From an uncultured Faecalibacterium sp. (GTDB lineage Bacteria > Bacillota > Clostridia > Oscillospirales > Ruminococcaceae), in the NCBI GenBank assembly GCA_944386015.1, contig CALWZK010000020.1, positions 1-35,957 on the forward strand: a DNA stretch of 35,957 nt. Direction: 5' to 3'. This document shows positions 11,437 to 19,753 of the stretch, piece by piece. Both the position numbers and the translations under genes were made by a program. The notes below the pieces were generated by a model. The model searched no databases, was not told the origin of the DNA, and saw only the letters and a program-made list of their open reading frames with translations. Position 1 is the stretch's first letter. Each line of letters starts with the position of its first letter.

Positions 11437-13038
11437 TTACTCCTCCAAAAGCCACAGGGCTTCGCAGACCTGGCCGAAGATGGCGGCGCTGGAGTGGGCC
11501 GGGTCGGTCTGGGCGTCCTGGAGGACCACCACCGTATACTTGGGATCGTCGGCGGGGCAGAAGCCCGCAAACCAGAGGTTCATCTTCTCCTCGCCGTCGG
11601 CGGTGAACTGGCCCGTCTGGGCGGTGCCGGTCTTGCCGGCGGCAGAGCCGTGGGCGGGGGCACCCTCGTGGCCGGTGCCCTCGGTCACCACCCCCGCCAG
11701 CAGTGCCCACAGCCGCCGGGCGGTGTCCTCTGAAAAGACCCGCCGGGAGGTGCCCTCGGGGGCTTGTTCCACCAGCTGGTCGGTGGATTCATCCACCGTG
11801 CCCTGCACAAAGGTGGGGGTGCGGTAGACCCCGCCATCGGCCACCGCGTTCATCATGGCGGCCACCTGCAAGGGGGTGGCCAGCAGCTGGCCCTGGCCAA
11901 AGCTGAAGTTGGCCAGCTGGCCGGGGGAATCCAAAGCTTCCCGTTCAGGCAGGACGCCGGCGGCGGCCCGCAGGCTTCCCGCCACGCTGACCGACTGGCC
12001 AAAGCCCAGGGCCTGGGCGGCTTCCAGCACTGCGTCGGCCCCCAGGGCCTGGCCCAGCCGGATGAAATAGCCGTTGCAGCTCTTTTCCAGGGCGGCGGCC
12101 AGGTCCACGGTGCCGTGGGCGGTGCCCGAGGCGCACCGGAACACCTGGCCGTCCACGATGGTGTAGCCGGGGCAATCCACCGTCAGGTCGTCCAGGCCCG
12201 CCTCCATGGCGGCCGCCGCCAGCACCGGCTTGAACACCGACCCCACCGCGTAGGCCGCCAGGGTTCGGTCCAGGAAGGGGCTGCCGGGGGCGTCCAGGCT
12301 GGCCGAGACGTTTTCGGGGTCATAGCCCGGCAGGCTGACGCTGGCCCGCACCTGAGCGGTGGCGGTGTCCAGCACCAGAATGCAGCCGGTGGTCATGGTC
12401 TGGCTGGCCACAGCCTCCACCGCCCGCTGGATGGGCCGCGAGATGGTCAGCCGCACCCCCTGCCCGTCGGTGACGGCGGCAGTGTAGACCGGCTGGGTGT
12501 CCTCCACCAGGCGGCCCTGGCCGGTGATGGCACAGGTGATGGTATCGCTGGGGGATGTGCCGCTCAGCAGGTCATCCAGGGCGGCCTCCAGCCCGGCCAC
12601 CCCCTTCCCTTCCCCGTCCAGGTAGCCGATCAGGTGCTGGCACAAAGGGACGGTGCAGCTGCGCCGGGGCACCCCATAGCAGTAGAGGCCCAGGTCCGAC
12701 ACGTCCCGGCTGACGGGCAGCAGGAAGGGCGCGGCGGCGTTGCGGCGCTGGTAGAGGATATCCTGGCCGTCGGCGCCCGCCGCGTCGTAGAGGCGGACAT
12801 AGCTGCTCTCCCCCGGCAGGCAGAGGGCATACCAGGCGGTTTCGATCCCGGTCAGGGGGAGGCCGCCGCAGTCGTAGAAGCCGCCCCGCCGGGCGGGCAG
12901 GGACAGGGTGACGGTGCTCTGGCCCTGGGCCCGGGCGGCGTAGCTGGTATTGCTGGCGGTGAGGTAGAGGCGGCACAGCACCACCGCGAAGGCCAGCACC
13001 AGCGCCCCATACAGGGCCGCGATGCGGCGTGCAGGCAT
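11437..13038 (-). CDS. Class B penicillin-binding protein (transpeptidase)
   Basis: Peptidoglycan D,D-transpeptidase of 533 residues, anchored by one N-terminal membrane helix (about residues 8-26) and acting outside the cell. The dimerisation region comes first (residues about 40-180), then the transpeptidase domain with SVFK at 267-270 (nucleophile S267), SCN at 320-322 and KTGT at 469-472. This is the FtsI/SpoVD/PbpA family; I cannot tell whether it serves elongation, division or sporulation, as no division or rod genes lie beside it. It is shorter than typical SpoVD (no PASTA domain). A GGGGGA site precedes ATG 13038. Confidence 0.9.
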   Translation of the reverse strand: MPARRIAALYGALVLAFAVVLCRLYLTASNTSYAARAQGQSTVTLSLPARRGGFYDCGGLPLTGIETAWYALCLPGESSYVRLYDAAGADGQDILYQRRNAAAPFLLPVSRDVSDLGLYCYGVPRRSCTVPLCQHLIGYLDGEGKGVAGLEAALDDLLSGTSPSDTITCAITGQGRLVEDTQPVYTAAVTDGQGVRLTISRPIQRAVEAVASQTMTTGCILVLDTATAQVRASVSLPGYDPENVSASLDAPGSPFLDRTLAAYAVGSVFKPVLAAAAMEAGLDDLTVDCPGYTIVDGQVFRCASGTAHGTVDLAAALEKSCNGYFIRLGQALGADAVLEAAQALGFGQSVSVAGSLRAAAGVLPEREALDSPGQLANFSFGQGQLLATPLQVAAMMNAVADGGVYRTPTFVQGTVDESTDQLVEQAPEGTSRRVFSEDTARRLWALLAGVVTEGTGHEGAPAHGSAAGKTGTAQTGQFTADGEEKMNLWFAGFCPADDPKYTVVVLQDAQTDPAHSSAAIFGQVCEALWLLEE

Positions 13039-13143
13039 GGGGGGTCCCCCTTTCGTTGGTTTTTCTGTTCCGGGGGAGTATGGGCGGGAGGGCGGGCAGT
13101 TATGCAGGGTTCCCCTGCCGGGGGTGTTCTATTCTTTATTTAT

Positions 13144-13588
13144 AATCGAATCCCGCCCACCGCCCATAGCGGTGCCCCTGCCGCCTGCGGCGGCGCCCCC
13201 TGTGGGGGCTCGCTGCCGTGGGCTGCTCCTTCTGGGTCTGCGCTGCGGGGCGTCTTTCACTGAGACAATGCCAATAGAGGAAAAGGGCTGCCGGAGCCTC
13301 TGACTGCTCCCCCTGGGTGCAGGCTGCGCAGCAGCCGCAAAGCGTTGGCCTGAAAGCTGCGGCACCGCCAATAAAAGAAGGAGCAGTCAGAGGCCCAGAG
13401 CCCCCACAGGGGGCGGGCCCGCAGGGCCGGGGGCACCGCTATGGGCGGGGGGTGGGATTCGATCAAAACAAAAACAGAGCAGTTCATGGCAAAACAAAAG
13501 CTCCCTCACTCTGATGGATGAGGGAGCAGCTAAAATAAGCGAGCCCCGCGGGGGGCGCGGCCGCAGGCCGCAGGGGGGCTAACAAAAC
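13144..13588. repeat. Mosaic repeat cluster 4 (between groEL and the PBP gene)
   Basis: Bounded by AATCGAATCCC (13144-13154) and GGGATTCGATC (13454-13464). Cores are GCCGCCTGCGGCGGC (near 13180) and an opposite-strand GGCCCGCAGGGCC (near 13420). The caatgccaatagaggaaaag module is at 13267-13286. Beyond the right end, 13498-13532 holds a GCTCCCTCA/TGAGGGAGC hairpin and 13535-13580 another GCGGCCGCAGGCCGC core. No gene. Confidence 0.82.
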
Positions 13589-13622
13589 AAAAAGCCCCTG
13601 CTCCCAAAACGGAAGCAGGGAC
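13589..13622 (-). terminator. Intrinsic terminator of groESL
   Basis: On the minus strand GTCCCTGCTTCC and GGGAGCAGGGGC arms with a short loop, followed by TTTTTG. It lies about 160 bases after the groEL stop, behind the structured 3' element. Confidence 0.85.
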
Positions 13623-13648
13623 TTGTTGAAAGATCAGGCTATACAGCG

Positions 13649-15433
<1,785 letters not shown>

Positions 15434-15491
15434 TTATCTCAATCCAAAGCGGCTCGCCGCCGCGGTATGTCTGCGCGCTGAAGGGCTGCGG

Positions 15492-15779
15492 TTACTCCTC
15501 CACGATGGCCAGGATGTCGCCCTGGCGCACGATGGTGCACTCTTCGCCGTCCACCTTGACGTCGGTGCCGGAATACTTGCTGGTGAGGACCTTGTCGCCC
15601 ACCTTGACGGTCATGACGACTTCCTTGCCGTCCACGGTGCCGCCGGGGCCAACGGCCACGACCTCAGCCACCTGGGGCTTTTCCTTGGCGCTGCCGGTGA
15701 GGATGATGCCGCTCTTGGTGGTCTCCTCGGCCTCCACAGTCTTGATCACAACACGGTCTGCAAGAGGAATAATCTTCAT
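15492..15779 (-). CDS. groES: Co-chaperonin GroES
   Basis: Ring-shaped lid of the GroEL folding chamber, 95 residues. Shows the family start MKIIPLADRVVIKTVEAEE, the mobile-loop region KSGIILTGSAKEKPQ and the C-terminal end EECTIVRQGDILAIVEE. AGGAGG lies just before ATG 15779. First gene of the groESL operon, with a CIRCE operator about 80 bases upstream. Confidence 0.98.
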   Translation of the reverse strand: MKIIPLADRVVIKTVEAEETTKSGIILTGSAKEKPQVAEVVAVGPGGTVDGKEVVMTVKVGDKVLTSKYSGTDVKVDGEECTIVRQGDILAIVEE

Positions 15780-15855
15780 AAGTCTTGCCCTCCTATTTAA
15801 AATATATATTGTAACATCGTTGGGGGAAGGCCCCGCCGGTGGGGAGCCTTCTGGT

Positions 15856-15882
15856 TTAGCACTCCATTTCCCTGAGTGCTAA
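15856..15882 (-). promoter_or_regulatory. CIRCE operator of groESL
   Basis: A perfect inverted repeat TTAGCACTC-N9-GAGTGCTAA, the binding site of the heat-shock repressor HrcA. It begins four bases after the -10 box, covering the expected transcription start. This implies that groESL is repressed by HrcA under normal growth; hrcA itself is not in the window. Confidence 0.97.
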
Positions 15883-15886
15883 GAGT

Positions 15887-15915
15887 ATTTTACTCATCTT
15901 GGGCGGAAAAATCAA
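15887..15915 (-). promoter_or_regulatory. Promoter of groESL
   Basis: TTGATT (15910-15915), 17-base spacer, TAAAAT (15887-15892) on the minus strand, directly upstream of CIRCE. Confidence 0.85.
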
Positions 15916-15952
15916 GGGGTTGCACCGATTTTTTTGTTAAGTTTTTATGACA

Positions 15953-16004
15953 AAATCAAAAAGCGGCCCGGCGCGGGACAAAATCCGCGCCCAACCGCTC
16001 TTTT
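15953..16004 (-). terminator. Terminator of the lipid kinase gene
   Basis: A long imperfect stem (GAGCGG and GGGCGCGGA pairing with TCCCGCGC and CCGCTT) with A-runs on one side and T-runs on the other, so it could work in both directions. It touches the stop codon of the kinase gene and insulates it from the groESL promoter. Confidence 0.75.
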
Positions 16005-16979
16005 TCATTTTGCCGCGCTGGCGGCGGCCTCTGCCCATTGCCCCCGGACGCCGGCGGGCAGCACCACCCGGGCCGCCCCCGGCAGCACCCTGACCGAAAG
16101 CTTTTCCACCGGTGCGCACTCGCCGTCGGCTGTTGCGATGACGGGGCCCCGGCCGTCGGGGAAGGTGATCTTCACCTGCCTCACCCGGCGGTGGATGAAC
16201 CACCGGTCGAGGCCCGGGGCGATGGCGTCGCCGTCGAAGTGGCGGCCCTGCTTGTAGCAGCCCAGGAGGCTGAGGATTTTCAGCCGGCCCGCCCTGCGCA
16301 CCGCCACCAGGTCCAGCCAGCCGTCGTCGGGGCGGGCGTTGGGCGCCGCCCGGAACCCTCCGCCGTAGTCCCTTGTGTTGCAGACGGCGCAGAGGAGGAC
16401 GTCCTCCTCCAGCACCTGGCCGTCGGCCTCGAACCGAAACCGCCGCCCCAGGGGCCCGCAGATCTGCCGCAGGGCCGACAGCAGATAGGCGGCCTCCCCG
16501 TGGAACAGGGGGTTGTGGCGGAAGGCGGCGGCGCCGTTTGCCACCTGTGCGTCCAGGCCGGCGGCGCACACCGCCGCCGACAGGCCCAGGGTGGTGTCCA
16601 TCAGGTCGATGGTCACAGGCCGGCCCGCCAGCTGTGCGTCCAGGTCCAGGAAGTCTGCCTTTGTGCCGAAGGTGCGGAGGAAGTCGTTGCCGCTGCCGGC
16701 GGGGATGCAGCCCACCGCCGCGCCGGGGCAGCCTTTGGCCCCGGTGAGCACCTCGTTGAAGGTGCCGTCGCCGCCGGCGGCAAAGAGGGTGATCTCCCCC
16801 CCTGCCGCGGCGGCGGCGCGGGCCAGCTCTCTGGCGTGGCCCTTATACGCGGTGCGGCGGATGGACCACTGGCCGGCGGGAACGCCCGCCCTGGCCAGGG
16901 CGGCCCGGGCGGCGGCTTCCAGCTCTTTGGTGCTGTCCTGCCGGCCTGCAGCCGGGTTGAGCAAAAAAACATAGCGCAT
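16005..16979 (-). CDS. Diacylglycerol kinase family lipid kinase (DgkB/YegS-like)
   Basis: Cytosolic lipid kinase of 324 residues. N-terminus MRYVFLLNPAAGRQDS is the typical start. The catalytic domain shows the nucleotide-binding GGDGTFNEVLTG and the GSGNDFLRTFG motif of DAGK_cat. The C-terminal beta-domain carries the YGGGFRAAPNARPDDGWLDL segment seen in DgkB/YegS proteins. It probably returns diacylglycerol to phosphatidic acid for phospholipid recycling, although some relatives use other lipids. I chose ATG 16979, with AGGAGG upstream; the longer open frame continues into repeat DNA. Monocistronic, with its own promoter and terminator. Confidence 0.9.
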   Translation of the reverse strand: MRYVFLLNPAAGRQDSTKELEAAARAALARAGVPAGQWSIRRTAYKGHARELARAAAAAGGEITLFAAGGDGTFNEVLTGAKGCPGAAVGCIPAGSGNDFLRTFGTKADFLDLDAQLAGRPVTIDLMDTTLGLSAAVCAAGLDAQVANGAAAFRHNPLFHGEAAYLLSALRQICGPLGRRFRFEADGQVLEEDVLLCAVCNTRDYGGGFRAAPNARPDDGWLDLVAVRRAGRLKILSLLGCYKQGRHFDGDAIAPGLDRWFIHRRVRQVKITFPDGRGPVIATADGECAPVEKLSVRVLPGAARVVLPAGVRGQWAEAAASAAK

Positions 16980-17010
16980 GGGCGGGGCCTCCTGGTTTGA
17001 TGATGGTTTC

Positions 17011-17039
17011 AGTATACCGTTTTGGGGGCGGGTTGTCCA
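17011..17039 (-). promoter_or_regulatory. Promoter of the lipid kinase gene
   Basis: TGGACA (17034-17039), 17-base spacer, TATACT (17011-17016) on the minus strand, about 30 bases before the start codon. Confidence 0.6.
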
Positions 17040-17054
17040 GTCCGGCCCGCCTGA

Positions 17055-17288
17055 GGCGGCGGGCATTTCCCCCGGCCCTGCGGGCCCGCCCCGGCGGGGC
17101 TCTGTGCCTGTGGCTGCTCCCCCTGCCCGGGGTTTGGTTGTTTTTGATTTATGATCTAAACCCACCCCCCTCCCTTTATATGTTCCCCCGCGGCTGCGCC
17201 GCCGCCCCCATACGGGGGCTCTAAACCAAAGACTGCTCCTTCTTCTTTTGGGTTTGCCGGAGCTTTCAGGCGGGGGTGGGATTCGATC
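17055..17288. repeat. Mosaic repeat cluster 5
   Basis: Contains GGCCCTGCGGGCC (near 17080), an internal GATCTAAACCC end (17153-17163), the core GCGGCTGCGCCGC (near 17190) and a right-hand GGGATTCGATC end (17278-17288). The right end lies about 25 bases from the terminator of the lipoprotein gene. No gene. Confidence 0.82.
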
Positions 17289-17314
17289 AAAAATCAACCA
17301 GGGCAAAGCAAAAC

Positions 17315-17349
17315 CAAAAAATCCCCCCGCCTCGGGGGAGGCAGGGGGC
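17315..17349 (-). terminator. Intrinsic terminator of the lipoprotein gene
   Basis: Minus-strand arms CCCCCTGCCTC and GAGGCGGGGGG with a short loop, followed by ATTTTTT; about 35 bases after the stop codon. Confidence 0.75.
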
Positions 17350-17384
17350 AGAGAATGGCTTTTTGCGGGGGTTACGGGGGAGGG

Positions 17385-19160
17385 TTAGAGGTCGGTATGG
17401 GCGACGGGGCCAGGATCAGTACTGTTACCGTTATAGCCAATCCCGGTGCCGGCGGAGGCCATGTTTCCTAGGATGTCGCCATCTGTATCGGTGTAAGAGC
17501 TTTCACTGTTGGGCACAGAGGCTTTGTTGTTGTAGGTGCCATCAATTTTCTGCCCGACTTGGGCGGTGATGGTGCTGCCCTTGTTTTCGTAGGTGGCGTC
17601 CACGCTGCCGGAGTTCCAGCCCACCAGGCCGCCGGCGCAGGCGTAGCTGTTGGCGTCTGTGCCAGTGGCGGTGATGGTGCCGCTGCCGGTGTAGCTGCCG
17701 GACACGCTGCCGCTGTTGTACCCCACCAGGCCGCCGGCGATGGCGGAGCCATAATTGTCGTTGGCGGTGGCGGTGATGGTGCCGCCGGTGACGGTGCCGT
17801 CCACGGTGCCGTCGACGTTGACGCCCACCAGGCCGCCGGCGTAGGCGATGGTACCTGAGCCATTGCTCGTGGCGGTGATGGTGCCGCCGGTGACGGTGCA
17901 GCCGCTGATTTTTCCATTATTGTATCCCGCCAGGCCGCCGGCGTAGGCGGAGCCAGAGCTGTTGGTGGCTTGGATGGTGTGGCCGTTCAGTTTCACATCG
18001 CAGCTGGTGATTTCACCGTAATTGTAGCCTGCCACCGCGCCGGCGTAGGCGGAGAAGTTGGTGATGGTGATGTCTGTCTGTACATCAAAGGTGATGTTTT
18101 GCACGGTGCCGTTGTTGGTGGAGCTGGCATTTTTCACACCAATCCGCTCAAACAGGCCCCTGCCGCCGGTGAGTTTGATGATGGTAGTCTCTTTATCTTC
18201 ACCTTTCAGAATGCCCTTAAAGAAAGTGGTAAATGTCTGGCTGACGGTGTAGGTTTCGCCTTTTGCCAGCGTGATGGTGATGTTCTCAAAACCACCTGCG
18301 CGGTCGGCTTGCACATCCGAGTCAGTACTATCGAAAAACAGATTTTGCAGGCCGTCGGGACCTGTGACAACATAGCTGCTGTCGGAGTTCTGATAGTATC
18401 CGTTGGAATTGTTGCTTACTTCTATTGTTTGGGTAAGCTCCTGGCCCTTATAAGTTATTTTAAGGGTATAGGAACCTGCTTTTTTGAAAACGTAGTCTGT
18501 ACCGGGGGAGCTGCCGGCTATCGTAATGGTGTAATCTGTTGACAGAAGCGGTTCAGAATGTCCATCAGAATAAACGGCGCTGACAGTTATGACGGCAGGG
18601 TCGAATTTGTCTCCAACTTCGTAGCTGGTCGTGGTGAGCCCGGTCACCGAAAGGCTCTTGAGGGTAACAGAGGTGGATTCATCGTCCCGGCTGCCGGCCC
18701 TGTCCACGGTGGCCTGCACCAGAAGGGCGTAGCCGTTTTCGGTTTCGATCATGGCGATTTTGGTGCCGTACTGGCCGTCTTTGGGCAGGAAGGCAAAGAC
18801 CTTGTTCCACTCGGCAAAGGCAGACCGGCCCGCGGCGTCGGGGTCAGAGCCGGGGTAGAGAATCAGGTTCCAGGCGGTGTCCCCTTTCTGGCCGTCCCCC
18901 AGAAGCCGGAAGTTGATGCCGGGGCCCAGAATCTCTTCCAGGGCGGCGCGGATTTCCTCTTTGGTTTCGGCCTGGCTGACAGCCTTGCGGAGGGCGGCCT
19001 CCAGGTCGGGGTCGATCTCGACGGTGACGTTGGTGTACTGGTCATCCAGCAGGTTGAGGATGATCTGGGCCAGGGATTGGTTTTTGCCGCCGCCGCAGCC
19101 GGCCAGCAGGCTCAGGGCCAGGGCCGCTGCCAGCAGCAGGGCGAGAAGTTTCTTTCGCAT
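17385..19160 (-). CDS. Surface lipoprotein with Ig-like domain and GLUG repeats
   Basis: Exported lipoprotein of 591 residues. Signal peptide with lipobox LLAGC puts the lipidated cysteine at residue 22. A charged helical region (25-160) is followed by a bacterial Ig-like domain (about 166-248, with VSAVYSDGHSEPL and AGSYTLKITYKG). A beta-rich stretch (about 265-365) leads to five GLUG-type repeats of exactly 34 residues, starting near 372, 406, 440, 474 and 508 (core AGGLVGYNSGSVSG). GLUG repeats occur in adhesins and IgA-peptidase-like surface proteins; adhesion is only a guess here. The middle part (about 18050-18600) looks less GC-rich than its surroundings. Strong GGAGG site before ATG 19160. 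Confidence 0.85.
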   Translation of the reverse strand: MRKKLLALLLAAALALSLLAGCGGGKNQSLAQIILNLLDDQYTNVTVEIDPDLEAALRKAVSQAETKEEIRAALEEILGPGINFRLLGDGQKGDTAWNLILYPGSDPDAAGRSAFAEWNKVFAFLPKDGQYGTKIAMIETENGYALLVQATVDRAGSRDDESTSVTLKSLSVTGLTTTSYEVGDKFDPAVITVSAVYSDGHSEPLLSTDYTITIAGSSPGTDYVFKKAGSYTLKITYKGQELTQTIEVSNNSNGYYQNSDSSYVVTGPDGLQNLFFDSTDSDVQADRAGGFENITITLAKGETYTVSQTFTTFFKGILKGEDKETTIIKLTGGRGLFERIGVKNASSTNNGTVQNITFDVQTDITITNFSAYAGAVAGYNYGEITSCDVKLNGHTIQATNSSGSAYAGGLAGYNNGKISGCTVTGGTITATSNGSGTIAYAGGLVGVNVDGTVDGTVTGGTITATANDNYGSAIAGGLVGYNSGSVSGSYTGSGTITATGTDANSYACAGGLVGWNSGSVDATYENKGSTITAQVGQKIDGTYNNKASVPNSESSYTDTDGDILGNMASAGTGIGYNGNSTDPGPVAHTDL

Positions 19161-19213
19161 GATGTTCCTCCTTCCAGTGCGGGCCGGGGGGCCCGTGTGG
19201 TTCCTTTTGGTTT

Positions 19214-19243
19214 ATTATACCAAAGTCAGCAGCTATCTGGCAA
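19214..19243 (-). promoter_or_regulatory. Promoter of the lipoprotein gene
   Basis: TTGCCA (19238-19243), 18-base spacer, TATAAT (19214-19219) on the minus strand, about 55 bases before the start codon. Confidence 0.75.
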
Positions 19244-19314
19244 TCTTTTTGGTGGAAGTATGACATTTCACTTTTTCAACGATGAAGCCCGGGGGGCTTT
19301 GTTTTTTGATTTGT

Positions 19315-19548
19315 TATCTAAACCCGCAGCGTAAACCCAGAAGGAGCAGCCAGAGGCCAGCTCCCCCCGAAGGGGGGATGCCGCGCAGCGGCAGGGGGGA
19401 CACATCTAAAAGGGTGGTGGGCTGCGCAGCTGAGGCGCTGCCTGCGGCAGAAACAGCCGAAGCGGAGCAGGGGCAGCCGTCCAAATATGCAAGCGGGCCG
19501 CGTCCCGCGCCGCATATTTGGGCAACGGCAACCCGGAGGGTTTAGATC
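19315..19548. repeat. Mosaic repeat cluster 6
   Basis: Bounded by a variant left end TATCTAAACCC (19315-19325) and GGGTTTAGATC (19538-19548). Contains the CCCCCCGAAGGGGGG / GCCGCGCAGCGGC module (19363-19410) and the CCAAATATGC/GCATATTTGG hairpin (19480-19522). It abuts the clp terminator. No gene. Confidence 0.83.
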
Positions 19549-19571
19549 ATAAATCAAACCTGGGCAAAAAC

Positions 19572-19608
19572 AAAAATCCCCGCTCCCCCAAAACAAGGAG
19601 CAGGGATA
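19572..19608 (-). terminator. Intrinsic terminator of the Clp ATPase gene
   Basis: Minus-strand arms ATCCCTGCTCC and GGAGCGGGGAT with a 10-base loop, followed by TTTTTG; about 150 bases after the stop codon, behind the structured 3' element. Confidence 0.8.
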
Positions 19609-19660
19609 CTGTGAAACTTTGGACTCACAGGGCCGCAGGCCGGGAGCCTGGGAAAGAGAA

Positions 19661-19753
19661 CAGGGGTGCACCGCCGGCGGGGCCTTGTGAGGACTAGGCC
19701 GTCAGCGGTACCAGGTGAAAAGCTTTTTGCCTACTTTTTCTCGAAAAAGTAGG
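19661..19753 (-). ncRNA. Candidate structured 3' element after the Clp ATPase gene (partial copy)
   Basis: Directly after the stop codon is a hairpin with arms CCTACTTTTT/AAAAAGTAGG (19730-19753). GGTACC-AGGT-GAAAAG follows (19707-19722), then the shared ACCGCCGGCGG motif and CAGGGGTGCACC also seen after prfB. The distal arm of the long stem is not visible, so this copy looks truncated. Confidence 0.45.

Noticed and set aside
15492-15779. CtsR or a second heat-shock operator near groES or clp
   Set aside because: Only the CIRCE at 15856-15882 is convincing; I found no CtsR-type heptad repeat before the Clp ATPase gene.
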